Assembly: GCF_010728925.1 (NCBI RefSeq)
Contig: NZ_AP022608.1
Span: 62,001-126,000 of the forward strand
From: Mycolicibacterium gadium
GTDB taxonomy: Bacteria > Actinomycetota > Actinomycetes > Mycobacteriales > Mycobacteriaceae
Length of the DNA stretch: 64,000 nucleotides
Direction of reading: 5' to 3'
The position numbers and the translations under genes were made by a program. Below are positions 26,470-35,367 of the stretch, piece after piece (the first letter of the stretch is position 1; every line of letters starts with the position of its first letter). The notes under the pieces were generated by a model. It searched no databases. It was not told where the DNA came from and saw only the letters and a list, made by a program, of their open reading frames with translations.

Positions 26470-27314
26470 GCCGGATCGAATCGGCGTTGCGTGCGCAACT
26501 TCGGGGGCTGTTGAGAGGCAAGCACATTGGCCCGTTCCGCCATTGCCGAGCCGACATAGTCCGGCTGCGTCAGAAGATAGAACCGCCCTTCGGCGGCCTG
26601 TTCGAACACCGCCTCAGCGGCGGCCCGCGGATCCATCGCGTCGGCCTTGATGTCGAGCATGGCCGCACGCTGGGATTCGGCTGCTACCACGTCGCCGTCG
26701 GTCACCCCACCCGCTGACTCGAAGATGTTCGACACGACGGCCCCCGGCAGGACCGCCTGGACGTGAATGTGGTCGTGGCCGGCCAGTTCCACCTCCAGCC
26801 GTAGGCACTCGGTGAGCGCCAACACCGCGTGCTTGCTCATGATGTAGGGCGCCTGCAGCGGGACGACGGCGACTCCACCGATGGACGACAGGTTCCACAC
26901 CCAAGCCGGCTCCCCAGCCTCGATCATCAGCGGAAGGAAGGCTCGCACACCGTGGAAGACTCCGCTGATGTTGATGTCGACCAGTCGATTCCAGTTCTCG
27001 ACGGGGGTATCCCAGAGATATCCGAACTGCTCGATGCCTGCGTTGTTGATGAGCAGCCGCACCGGACCGACGTCGCGGTACACTCTCTCGGCGAGCGCCG
27101 ATAAGGCCCCCGGGTCGCTGACGTCGCACACGGCGTCAATGGCGACCATGCCCGCCCTGGTGAGCTCGTCTCGAAGCGCCGCAACCGCATCGGCGTCGAT
27201 GTCGGCCAGCACCACCGTCATGCCGAGCCCGGCCGCATGGCGGGCCAAACCCGCGCCAATGCCCGCACCGGCACCCGTGATCACCGCGACTCCACCGCCA
27301 AAGGGTGCGCTCAT
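26466..27314 (-). CDS. Short-chain dehydrogenase/reductase
   Basis: A 282-residue SDR with VAVITGAGAGIGAGLARHAAG, Asp in LADIDADAV favouring NAD, LINNAGIEQFG, Ser in NLSSIGGVAV and catalytic YIMSK. The long C-terminal tail after the substrate loop (EAVFEQAAEGRFYLLTQPDY) fits the classical cis-diol or reductase-like branch. It overlaps the upstream SnoaL gene by 4 nt and the downstream esterase gene by 4 nt, so it is translated in step with them. Confidence 0.86.
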   Translation of the reverse strand: MSAPFGGGVAVITGAGAGIGAGLARHAAGLGMTVVLADIDADAVAALRDELTRAGMVAIDAVCDVSDPGALSALAERVYRDVGPVRLLINNAGIEQFGYLWDTPVENWNRLVDINISGVFHGVRAFLPLMIEAGEPAWVWNLSSIGGVAVVPLQAPYIMSKHAVLALTECLRLEVELAGHDHIHVQAVLPGAVVSNIFESAGGVTDGDVVAAESQRAAMLDIKADAMDPRAAAEAVFEQAAEGRFYLLTQPDYVGSAMAERANVLASQQPPKLRTQRRFDPA

Positions 27315-27796
27315 GTGCCTGTCGTGGCCGCACTCGTCGCGCTGTGTTCGGCAAAGGGAATCGAATCCTCGGCGTCGAGCACCACCCTCATCGACGTGAA
27401 CACCAGGCCATCACCGTCCCGCCGTATCCCGACATCGACGACGCCGCTGGAGACGTCGAACGGGACATTATTGGTGATCTGATTGACGTACAGATAGAAG
27501 CGCGCATCGGTCACGGCGCCATCGCTACCGGTACGGAAGATGTTGGTCGCGTGATGGCGCAGTGGGTAGGGGTTCTCGTTCCGGTGCTGCGTCAGCCACG
27601 CCAGCGTCTCGGCGCCGCCGTGCAGTTCGGCCGCCAACAGATCCTCGAACGGGCAGTGGCCGGAATCGGACCGGCTCAGGTACTCCATCTCGTCACCGAT
27701 TCGGGTGGCCAGCTCGTCGAAGTGGCCCTGGTCGTAGTGGTACCAGAACCCGGCGATGAATTCCTGGATCTCAGACAGCGTGATGTCGTCGCTCAT
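27311..27796 (-). CDS. SnoaL/NTF2-like small protein
   Basis: A 161-residue protein of the NTF2-like fold. The start ATG (27796) gives MSDDITLSEIQEFIAGFWYHYDQGHFDEL, the usual N-terminal helix, and later LRHHATNIFRTGSDGAVTDARFYLYVNQ and FTSMRVVLDAEDSIPFAEH form the beta-sheet. Such proteins include ketosteroid-isomerase relatives and the small subunits of ring dioxygenases; which of these applies is not visible. A 4-nt overlap joins it to the SDR gene. It may complete a ketosteroid isomerase-type step. Confidence 0.75.
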   Translation of the reverse strand: MSDDITLSEIQEFIAGFWYHYDQGHFDELATRIGDEMEYLSRSDSGHCPFEDLLAAELHGGAETLAWLTQHRNENPYPLRHHATNIFRTGSDGAVTDARFYLYVNQITNNVPFDVSSGVVDVGIRRDGDGLVFTSMRVVLDAEDSIPFAEHSATSAATTGT

Positions 27797-27845
27797 GCGA
27801 GTGAGTGAACTCCCAAAAGCTCTCCCGAGAACTGGCTGTGCCCGG

Positions 27846-29402
27846 TCAGTGGAACACGTTCTGTTCGCCGAATCGGGTGCGCAGATCACGCTTCAGCAGC
27901 TTGCCGCTCGGGTTCTTCGGTAACGCGTCGACGAAGTGGACCTGCTTCGGCGTCTTGTACCCGGCGAGGTGGTTGCGGCAGTGGGTGAGCAGTTCGACCT
28001 CGGTCGGGCTCACGCCGTCGCGCGTGACGACTGCCGCGACGACAGCCTCCACCCAGACTGGATGCGGAACACCGAACACGGCGACTTCTTCCACGCCTGG
28101 ATGCCGGTAGAGCACCTCCTCGACCTCACGGCTCGCGACGTTCTCGCCACCCGTCTTGATCATGTCCTTCTTGCGGTCGACGACGTGCAGGAGCCCGAAC
28201 TCGTCGTAGTAGCCGAGGTCTCCGGAATGAAACCATCCGCCGCGGAACGCTTCCGCGGTGCGTATCGGGTCGTCGAGGTAGCCCAGCATGAGATGCGGAC
28301 CGCGGTGCGCGATCTCTCCGACTGTTCCCGCCGAAACGGGGGTATCGGTGTCGTCGAGGATGGTGGTCTCGACGTTGATCGCGGGCCGGCCCGCCGCACC
28401 GCCGTGGTCTGCCTGATCTGTGGGCCCCAATGCGCTTGCCAGGGGGGCCATCTCGGTCTGACCGTAGAAGTTCCACAACTGCAGGTCGGGCAGGCGCTCG
28501 CGGAGCTCGAGCAGGATCTCGGTGGGCATCGCCGAGGCGCCGTAGTAGCCCTTGCGCAGGCTCCTCAGGTCGACTTCGTCGATGATGGGCGAGCGCAGCA
28601 GGCTGATCCAGATGGTCGGCGGGGCAAAGAAATTGGTCGCTTCGTGTTCTGTGATGCTGCGCAGGATCACCTCGGGATCAGGACGCGGAAGGATGATGCT
28701 CGTAGCGCCCAGGTAGATATCGGTCGCGAGGAAATTGTCGAGCTGGGCGCAGTGGTAGAGCGGCATCGAGTGAATCTCGATATCGTCCTCCGACATCGAC
28801 CCGGCCACGATGGTGCTGACGTAATTGGACATCAGGCTGCGGCTGGAGTGCATCACCCCCTTGGGACGCGATTCGGTGCCACTGGTGTACATCAGGCGAA
28901 GCAACTGATCATCGTCGATCTCGACGTCCGGCGGCGAAGTGGTGGTGGTCAGCCAACGCGCGAAGTCATGCCAGCCGTACGGTGCGCGCTGCCCATCGGC
29001 ATTCAAGGTGACCTTGGTGACTACCGATCCGGCGCGGGCCATCGCTGCGTCCGCGGTGGGGATCAGGTCGTGTTCGACGATGAATCCCCGGACACCGCTG
29101 TGGCTCACGATGTAGGCGATCTCGTCGGCGGTGAGCATGAAGTTGATCGGAACGAGCACGACGCCCGCCCTCGCGGTGGCGAACGCCAGTACCGCGTACT
29201 GCCAGCAGTTGTGGGCCAGCAATGCCACGCGGTCCCCGGGCGAAAACCCGTTGTCCCGCATTGCCGCCGCGGCGCGGTCGACCAGCTCGTCGAATTCGGC
29301 AAAGGTCAGCGTGACGTCGCCGTCGATGAGGGCGACCTTCGTGGGATGCCTGCGGGCGGTCCGGCGCGGGATGTCGCCCAGGGTTTGGCTGCGCAACTGC
29401 AT
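27846..29402 (-). CDS. Acyl-CoA synthetase (AMP-forming), FadD-like
   Basis: A 518-residue ANL-superfamily ligase that activates a carboxylic acid as an acyl-CoA via an acyl-AMP. Core motifs are YTSGTESRPKGVMH (P-loop, residues around 165-180), NFYGQTEMAPLASALGP (A5), GGWFHSGDLGYYDEFG (A7), DRKKDMIKTGGENVASREVE (A8) and NPSGKLLKRDLR (A10 with catalytic Lys). The ATG at 29402 is favoured by AAGGACG; a GTG at 29417 overlaps the acyl-CoA dehydrogenase stop by 4 nt. Substrate unknown, presumably an acid released by ring opening. Confidence 0.9.
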   Translation of the reverse strand: MQLRSQTLGDIPRRTARRHPTKVALIDGDVTLTFAEFDELVDRAAAAMRDNGFSPGDRVALLAHNCWQYAVLAFATARAGVVLVPINFMLTADEIAYIVSHSGVRGFIVEHDLIPTADAAMARAGSVVTKVTLNADGQRAPYGWHDFARWLTTTTSPPDVEIDDDQLLRLMYTSGTESRPKGVMHSSRSLMSNYVSTIVAGSMSEDDIEIHSMPLYHCAQLDNFLATDIYLGATSIILPRPDPEVILRSITEHEATNFFAPPTIWISLLRSPIIDEVDLRSLRKGYYGASAMPTEILLELRERLPDLQLWNFYGQTEMAPLASALGPTDQADHGGAAGRPAINVETTILDDTDTPVSAGTVGEIAHRGPHLMLGYLDDPIRTAEAFRGGWFHSGDLGYYDEFGLLHVVDRKKDMIKTGGENVASREVEEVLYRHPGVEEVAVFGVPHPVWVEAVVAAVVTRDGVSPTEVELLTHCRNHLAGYKTPKQVHFVDALPKNPSGKLLKRDLRTRFGEQNVFH

Positions 29403-29413
29403 ACGTTCGTCCT

Positions 29414-30565
29414 TCACTGCGCGAGGTTCAGTTCGCGGCCGATGATCTCGCGCATGATCTCCGAGGTGCCGCCGTAGACACGGGTGACCCTGGCGTCGAT
29501 CGCGGAGCGGGCGATCGGGTACTCGCGCATGTATCCATAGCCGCCGAACAGCTGCTGGCAGGAATCAAGACATCGGAACTCCATCTCCGTCGCCCACAAC
29601 TTGGCCTTCGCGGCGTCAGCGGGTGACAACCGCCCGGCATTGAGTTCGACGACGCAGCGGTCGATGAACGCCTCCGCCACCGACACCTCGGTGGCGACGT
29701 CGGCAAGGACGAAGCGGGTGTTCTGCAATGCCCCAATGGGTTTGCCGAATGCGGTACGGTCGCGCACGTAGTCGATCGTCCAGCGCAGCGCCGCGCGGGC
29801 ACGGCCGAGGCTGCCGACCGCGATCTGCATCCGTTCCTGCGGCAGATTCCGCATCAGATATTCGAATCCCCGCCCCACCTCACCCAATACGTTGGCTTTC
29901 GGCACCATCACATCGGTGAGGATCAGCTCCGACGTGTCCTGGCAGTGCAGTCCGAGCTTGTCCAGGTTGCGGCCGCGCTCGAAGCCGGGCATACCGCGCT
30001 CGAGCACGAGCAGCGTCAAGCCGCGGTGTCTGTCGGCTGAGGTACGCACGCAGGTGATGACCAGATCGGCATTCTGTCCGTTGGTGATGAACGTCTTCGC
30101 CCCGTTGACGCAGAAGTGATCGCCGGCGTCGACGGCCGAGGTGCGGATTCCGGCCACATCAGAGCCCGCGCCGGGCTCGGTCATCCCGATGGCTGCGATG
30201 AGGTCTCCGGAGACGAAGCCCGGCAGCCACCGAGCGCGTTGTTCGGCGGTGCCCAGGTCGGCGAGATAGGGCAGGCAGATGTCGTTGTGAACCGCGAAAC
30301 TCAAACCGACAGCACCGCAGTCTGCGTCCATGAACGATTCGATCAGGATCTGGTTGTAGCGGAAATCGCGTGCTTCGACGCCACCGAATTGTTCGCCGGC
30401 CGCAAAGCCCAGCAGCCCGACGGCTCCTGCTTTGGCGAACACCTGACGGGGAATGATCCCGTCGTCGTCCCAGGCGGCGACGAACGGTGCGACCTCCTTG
30501 CGTGCGAAATCGCCCGCCAGTTCTCCGAATGCGCGGTGGTCGGGTTCGTAATGCACGCGATCCAT
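29414..30565 (-). CDS. Acyl-CoA dehydrogenase, FadE-like
   Basis: Introduces the alpha-beta double bond in an acyl-CoA with FAD. The 383-residue protein has GMTEPGAGSDVAGIRT (FAD-binding), NGAKTFITNGQNADL, and at the C-terminus QQLFGGYGYMREYPIARSA followed by YGGTSEIMREIIGREL; the Glu in GTSEI is at the catalytic base position of many family members. It reads into the acyl-CoA ligase gene with a 4-nt overlap, so a beta-oxidation unit is formed. Divergent from the HAPMO-type monooxygenase. Confidence 0.92.
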   Translation of the reverse strand: MDRVHYEPDHRAFGELAGDFARKEVAPFVAAWDDDGIIPRQVFAKAGAVGLLGFAAGEQFGGVEARDFRYNQILIESFMDADCGAVGLSFAVHNDICLPYLADLGTAEQRARWLPGFVSGDLIAAIGMTEPGAGSDVAGIRTSAVDAGDHFCVNGAKTFITNGQNADLVITCVRTSADRHRGLTLLVLERGMPGFERGRNLDKLGLHCQDTSELILTDVMVPKANVLGEVGRGFEYLMRNLPQERMQIAVGSLGRARAALRWTIDYVRDRTAFGKPIGALQNTRFVLADVATEVSVAEAFIDRCVVELNAGRLSPADAAKAKLWATEMEFRCLDSCQQLFGGYGYMREYPIARSAIDARVTRVYGGTSEIMREIIGRELNLAQ

Positions 30566-30666
30566 TGCCGCAGGGTATGCCCGTGTGCACGGCGAGGACG
30601 ATGAGTGTCCCGCTCAGTAGACACGACCCCCCGCAGCCATCGTCGGGGCGTCGATACTCCATTGTC

Positions 30667-32586
30667 GTGACCACTGATGCCGAAACCGTTCGGGCGACCG
30701 GTTCCGGGTTCGATCCTGTCGAGCTCCGGGCGAACCTGCGACAGGGCGACCCGGGTGTGCTGGTCGCGGTGCTGGCTCAGCTCACCGGCGACGCGTCGGT
30801 GATCGACACGTTCGGGCCGGCGATTACCCACGTGCCCGACCCGCCCGAGCGCGCGGGGGTCACTGACCCCGAGACCGCGGAGGCATTGGCGTCGGCAGTC
30901 CTCGACGCGCTCGCCAGCCCGTCACCTCATCGTGTTGCCGACGACCCGGAACTGTTCACCCGACTGCTGCCGCTCGCGCTCGGCTCTGAGGTCGACGACG
31001 AGTTCGTTCCGCTGTTGCTCGAACAGGGCGGCTTTCAGTTGTCGCAGCCGACATTGCCCCGGACCGTGCCGATCCCGGCGACGACGAGCGTGGCGATCAT
31101 CGGCGCGGGTCTCGCGGGGATGATCGCCGCGTTCGCTGCCGCGGATGCCGGCGTCGCGTACGAGATCTTCGACCGCAACGACGAAGTCGGCGGGACCTGG
31201 CTGACGACGACCTACCCGGGAATTGGTGTGGATACGCCGTCGGCGTATTACTCGCTGTCGCGTGAGGTGAATCCCGACTGGACGAGCTACTACCCGCAGG
31301 GTGCGGAATACCAGGCGTATCTGGTGTCGCTGGCCGACAAGTACAGACTGCGCGACCACATCCGGTTCGGCACCGAGGTCGAGTCGCTGACGTGGGAGGA
31401 AGACCGACGGCAGTGGCGCATCGAGACGGCGGATCGTGACGGCCATCGTCGCATCAGCTATCACCGCGTGGTGATCACCGCCGCCGGATACCTCAACCGT
31501 CCGCGCTGGCCGGACGTCCGCGGTCGGGAAACTTTCGCGGGCACGAGTATTCACTCGGCGCAGTGGGACTCGTCGCTGGATCTCACCGGTAAGCGGGTCG
31601 CGGTCATCGGCGCCGGCTGCACGGCCGTGCAGATCGTCGACGCCTGCGTCGATGAGGTTGCGCACCTGACGGTTTTCCAGCGCCAGCCACACTGGGTCGC
31701 TCCGCGTAAGCGGCCGACCGACGACGTCCCCGAGTTTCGGCGCTATCTGGGGCGCCACGTGCCGTATTACGCGAACTGGCACCGGCTCAAGTCGTACTGG
31801 GCTACGTCCGACAACAACTACCCGGTGATACTGCAGGATCCGGCATGGGCAAGTGAGCACCTGTCGATCTCACCGGCCAACGACATGCTGCTGCAGATGT
31901 GCCTGGAGTACATCGACCGAACCTTCGGGGCGGACAGCGAACTGGCGAAAAAGGTGACACCTGATTTCGCACCGTACGGCAAGCGCATCATCCGGGATCC
32001 GGGTGGCTACTACGCGGCACTGACCCGCAGTCACGTCGACGTCGAGGCCAGTGAGCCCGCCGAAGTCAACGAGCGGGGGATCGTCACGGCCGACGGCCGT
32101 CAAATCGATCTCGACGTCATCATCTACGCCACCGGCTATCACCTGGACTTCCTGTCGACCATCGACATTCGTGGCCGCGGTGGTCGCACTCTCGCCGGCG
32201 AATGGGGCGACAGTCCCCGCGCCTATCGCGGTGGCACGGTGCCCGGCTTCCCCAACCTGTTCATCAACTCGGCACCGAATTACAGTCCGGGTCACGGTGC
32301 GGGCGCGAACTTCTCGATGGAAGTGATGGCGCACTACATCATCGAATGCCTGCAACTGATGGCGCTGCGCGGGGCGGCGGCGATCGAGGTGACGCAGCGG
32401 GCGCACGACGACTACGTCGCCGCGATCGACGAGGCGATGGCGGGCACAGTGTGGTGCCACACACCGAATGCGCACACGTATTACCGGTCCGGTTCGGGCC
32501 GTGTCGTGGTGGCCACTCCGTACCGACTGGTCGATATGTGGCATCAGCACCGTGCGCCCATTGAAGAGCATTTCGAACTGCGATGA
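30667..32586 (+). CDS. Baeyer-Villiger monooxygenase with N-terminal extension, 4-hydroxyacetophenone monooxygenase type
   Basis: A 639-residue flavoprotein, almost the same length as the 640-residue HAPMO of Pseudomonas. Residues 1-140 form an extension without cofactor motifs. The FAD Rossmann motif is IIGAGLAGMIAAF (Gly146-Gly151), the Baeyer-Villiger fingerprint is FAGTSIHSAQWD (Phe290, Gly292, His296, Trp300), and the NADPH motif is VAVIGAGCTAVQIVDAC. It probably converts a ketone to an ester or lactone. The start is a GTG. It shares 4 nt with the following SDR gene, which may make the ketone. Confidence 0.87.
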   Translation: MTTDAETVRATGSGFDPVELRANLRQGDPGVLVAVLAQLTGDASVIDTFGPAITHVPDPPERAGVTDPETAEALASAVLDALASPSPHRVADDPELFTRLLPLALGSEVDDEFVPLLLEQGGFQLSQPTLPRTVPIPATTSVAIIGAGLAGMIAAFAAADAGVAYEIFDRNDEVGGTWLTTTYPGIGVDTPSAYYSLSREVNPDWTSYYPQGAEYQAYLVSLADKYRLRDHIRFGTEVESLTWEEDRRQWRIETADRDGHRRISYHRVVITAAGYLNRPRWPDVRGRETFAGTSIHSAQWDSSLDLTGKRVAVIGAGCTAVQIVDACVDEVAHLTVFQRQPHWVAPRKRPTDDVPEFRRYLGRHVPYYANWHRLKSYWATSDNNYPVILQDPAWASEHLSISPANDMLLQMCLEYIDRTFGADSELAKKVTPDFAPYGKRIIRDPGGYYAALTRSHVDVEASEPAEVNERGIVTADGRQIDLDVIIYATGYHLDFLSTIDIRGRGGRTLAGEWGDSPRAYRGGTVPGFPNLFINSAPNYSPGHGAGANFSMEVMAHYIIECLQLMALRGAAAIEVTQRAHDDYVAAIDEAMAGTVWCHTPNAHTYYRSGSGRVVVATPYRLVDMWHQHRAPIEEHFELR

Positions 32587-33470
32587 CTCGATTGCTCAGC
32601 GGTAAAACAGCTTTGGTCACGGGCAGCAGCCGGGGGATCGGCCGGGCGATCGCGCAGCGCTTGGCGGCCGAGGGCGCGACGGTCGTGGTGACGGCGCGTT
32701 CGTATGAGCCGTCGCAGTCCTTGCGTCGGGGATCGTCCGCGGCGCTTCCCGGCACGATCGGCGAAACCATCGAGCTCATCGAGGCGGCGGGCGGACAGGC
32801 GATCGGGATGGCGGCGGACCTGGAGAACCCCGATGATCGCGACCACCTCGTAAAGCGGGTGCTCGACAGCACCGGGCGACTCGACATCCTGGTCAACAAC
32901 GCTGGTTTCGCCGACTATTCGATGGTCGAGGACATGTCGCTGGAGACCTTCGAACGCACAGTGGAGCACTATCTACGGGTGCCGTTCGTATTGACCAAGG
33001 CGGCGGTACCCGGTATGCGCGCACAAGGCGGGGGCTGGATCGTCAACATCGGATCGGTCACCGGACTGGCGCCGGTCCGGCCGTACCGCGAGTACAACAA
33101 GACCTCGGGCGACGTGGTCTACGCGTCGATCAAAGCGGCCTTGCATCGCTTCTCGCAGGGCGTCGCCGCCGAACTGCTCGACGCGAACATCGCGGTCAAC
33201 TGTGTTGGTCCGTCCACCGCGGTGCGCACACCCGGTGCCTCAGCGCTGATCCCGGATACGTTCCCGACGGAACCGGTCGAGTATCTCGCCGAGACTGTGT
33301 TGGCGATGTGTCACCGGCCCGCTGCCGAACGCACGGGGCTGGTGGCTTTCAGCCTGCACTACCCATGGTCTCAGGAACTCGAGGTACACACCCTCGACGG
33401 CAACTCGGTGCTGCCGCCGCTGGAGCCACCGATCACCGCGAACCCGAACATACTGCCGGCCGGCGTCTAA
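32583..33470 (+). CDS. Short-chain dehydrogenase/reductase
   Basis: A 295-residue SDR with TALVTGSSRGIGRAIAQRLAAEG, TARSYEP after strand 2 (basic, NADP-like), LVNNAGFADYS, Ser in NIGSVTGLAP and the catalytic Tyr/Lys in VVYASIKAALHRFSQG (YxxxK as YASIK). An unusual 25-residue insertion follows the second strand (QSLRRGSSAALPGTIGETI). Coupled to the Baeyer-Villiger gene by ATGA. It probably supplies or consumes the ketone that enzyme acts on. Stop overlaps the convergent Dabb-type gene. Confidence 0.85.
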   Translation: MTRLLSGKTALVTGSSRGIGRAIAQRLAAEGATVVVTARSYEPSQSLRRGSSAALPGTIGETIELIEAAGGQAIGMAADLENPDDRDHLVKRVLDSTGRLDILVNNAGFADYSMVEDMSLETFERTVEHYLRVPFVLTKAAVPGMRAQGGGWIVNIGSVTGLAPVRPYREYNKTSGDVVYASIKAALHRFSQGVAAELLDANIAVNCVGPSTAVRTPGASALIPDTFPTEPVEYLAETVLAMCHRPAAERTGLVAFSLHYPWSQELEVHTLDGNSVLPPLEPPITANPNILPAGV

Positions 33471-34099
33471 CCCAAAACCACGGTGTCACTGCGGCAGAAG
33501 CTGTGACACACCCGGTCCCGCACGATCACATCGGGACACTCGGGATCGAACCACCGGTCGACATGGGCCCAGTGGATCGGATGCATCAAGTACGGTCCCA
33601 TCAGGCCGTCGACGTCGGTGAAATGTTGCTCGAACACGTGGGTCCACGGCGACGCACCGACGGCGCGCTCCACCCGGCTCAACTGCCATGCCGTGATCGT
33701 GCGCACATAGTGCGGCATCAGGGCGAGGTCGCTCTCGAACCGCTCGATGAGGGCCTCGTCGGTGTCGGGCGCCACCCGCAGCAGCAGGGTCCGATAGACA
33801 GTTGCGGGCTGCTCGCCGGCGGCTTCGTGTGCCGCACCACGATATTCGGCCCCGTCGACGTGCTCGACGGCGGCGGAATCGAGCGTGTTGTCGAGCTCGG
33901 CGGCACTCTCGTCACGCCTCGGTAGATCGGAGAAGCGGAGGTGCATCAGAATGTCGCCGCCGTTGCGGACACCGGGCAGCGTCGGTTCGATGAGGACGTG
34001 CGCCGCCGCCGACGCGTCCGCGACGGCACGGAGGGCGGGAATCAGTGCACCGGGTTCCTCGCCCGGTGCCAGGTGGATCAGCCTGGTGAGATTAAACAT
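33467..34099 (-). CDS. Dabb-like (stress-responsive A/B barrel) protein
   Basis: A 210-residue protein. FNLTRLIHLAPGEEPGALIP and HVLIEPTLPGVRNGGDILMHLRF, then WTHVFEQHFTDVDGLMGPYLMHPIHWAHVD resemble the ferredoxin-like A/B barrel of Dabb/ABM proteins, probably two repeats. The last segment includes a His-rich WTHVFEQHF motif. Function unknown; such barrels act on aromatic polyketide-like or heme substrates. The start ATG (34099) overlaps the upstream barrel gene's stop. Longer starts exist at 34117. Confidence 0.65.
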   Translation of the reverse strand: MFNLTRLIHLAPGEEPGALIPALRAVADASAAAHVLIEPTLPGVRNGGDILMHLRFSDLPRRDESAAELDNTLDSAAVEHVDGAEYRGAAHEAAGEQPATVYRTLLLRVAPDTDEALIERFESDLALMPHYVRTITAWQLSRVERAVGASPWTHVFEQHFTDVDGLMGPYLMHPIHWAHVDRWFDPECPDVIVRDRVCHSFCRSDTVVLG

Positions 34100-34439
34100 C
34101 ACAGAGTTCGTCGACATCGTCGGCGGCGGCCGCCACACTGCGTGACCGTTGACAGACCAGTTCGTCGATCGTCGTCCACCATCGTCCGACGCCGGCGTCG
34201 GGCCTGCCCTTCCACGTCATCTCCCACCACGCCTGCGCACTCGGCAGCGACCAGCGGACGGTGACCGTGTTGGACTGATCGGTGAACCAGATGGGCGGGC
34301 TGACGAGGATGTCGCGCAACGTCATTCCGCGTTCGCGGGCTCCAGGGGCGTATTCGGCGAGGTATCGGTCGATGAATTCTTTGGCTCGTCCCGGCTGCGT
34401 CACCACATGGTCGACGACGTACACCGCACCGTCAGACAT
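34092..34439 (-). CDS. Small dimeric alpha/beta barrel-like protein
   Basis: A 115-residue protein with AVYVVDHVVTQPGRAKEFIDRYLAEY, the pattern of a monooxygenase-like or NIPSNAP-type ferredoxin fold (strand, helix with Phe/Tyr, then strand), and TVRWSLPSAQAWWEMTW. I cannot assign a reaction. It overlaps the HSL-type esterase gene at its start by 8 nt and the Dabb-type gene at its end by 8 nt, so the four genes iclR-esterase-barrel-Dabb form one operon. Confidence 0.6.
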   Translation of the reverse strand: MSDGAVYVVDHVVTQPGRAKEFIDRYLAEYAPGARERGMTLRDILVSPPIWFTDQSNTVTVRWSLPSAQAWWEMTWKGRPDAGVGRWWTTIDELVCQRSRSVAAAADDVDELCDV

Positions 34440-35367
34440 GCGCACCGGCGAGGATCGCGGACAGGTCTTCGCCTGCCCGCCTGTGTGCCTGCTGGGCAAG
34501 GTCGAGCACGGGCATGGTCATGAACCCGTGAACGGCGCCCTCGTAGTGCCGATGCGTCAATCGAACGCCGGCACCGGTGAGCGCCTCGCCCAATGCGATT
34601 CCTTCATCCCGCAGAGGATCGTGACCTGCCGTCACGAGTACGGCGGGTGGCACGCCGGACAAATCGGCGGATAGCGGTGCAGCGTATGGATGTTCGCGGT
34701 CGACGGGGGAGGGCACGTACTGGTCCCAATACCACTGCAATGCGAGTCGGGGATTGTAGTAGCCCTCGCCGAACAAGCGATACGACTCCGTGTCGCACTG
34801 CGGAGAGATCATCGGGTACAGCAGCAACTGCGCCGCGAGCGTGGGTGCTCCGCGATCGCGTGCCATCAGCGCGACCGTTGCCGCGAGGTGGCCACCCGCA
34901 CTGTCGCCACCCACGACTATCCGGCCTGGATTGCCGCCGAGGGCATCCGCGTTCCGGGCAGCCCAGTGCGTCACCGCGAACACGTCCTCAGCGGCCGCCG
35001 GCCACGGCGCTTCCGGCGCCAGCCGGTATGCGACGGAAACCACCACGGCGGGAATCAGATTCGCCAAGCTGCGGCACAGTCCGTCGTGGCTGTCGAGATC
35101 GCAGAACACAAACCCGCCACCGTGGGCGTACACCATCGTCGGCACTGGCCCGGACGCTGAAACGGGGCGGTAGATGCGCACCGCGATGTCGCCTGCCGGC
35201 CCGTGAACGGATACGTCGCGAACGTCGCCGACCTCTTCGGGTGTTGCCGCCGCGACGAATCGGGACCTGATCGTCGCCCGTGCCGTCGCACCGGTCATCA
35301 TGTGCACGGGCGGGAATCCGGCGTCGAGGGCTTCGATGATCTCGGCGATCTGCGGATCCAGCGTCAT
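34432..35367 (-). CDS. Alpha/beta hydrolase of the hormone-sensitive lipase family
   Basis: A 311-residue esterase. MVYAHGGGFVFCDLDSHDG is the oxyanion motif, VVGGDSAGGHLAATVALMARD the nucleophile elbow, Asp is in TAGHDPLRDEGIALGEAL and His in YEGAVHGFMTM, all in the HSL order. It shares the operon with the IclR regulator and the two small barrel proteins. It probably hydrolyses an ester or lactone; the regulator next to it makes it a likely inducible step. The start ATG shares 4 nt with the iclR stop. Confidence 0.87.
   Translation of the reverse strand: MTLDPQIAEIIEALDAGFPPVHMMTGATARATIRSRFVAAATPEEVGDVRDVSVHGPAGDIAVRIYRPVSASGPVPTMVYAHGGGFVFCDLDSHDGLCRSLANLIPAVVVSVAYRLAPEAPWPAAAEDVFAVTHWAARNADALGGNPGRIVVGGDSAGGHLAATVALMARDRGAPTLAAQLLLYPMISPQCDTESYRLFGEGYYNPRLALQWYWDQYVPSPVDREHPYAAPLSADLSGVPPAVLVTAGHDPLRDEGIALGEALTGAGVRLTHRHYEGAVHGFMTMPVLDLAQQAHRRAGEDLSAILAGAHV

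Noticed and set aside
27936..29477. A plus-strand frame of 513 codons opposite the acyl-CoA ligase
   Set aside because: Antisense to a gene with all ligase motifs; no domain of its own.
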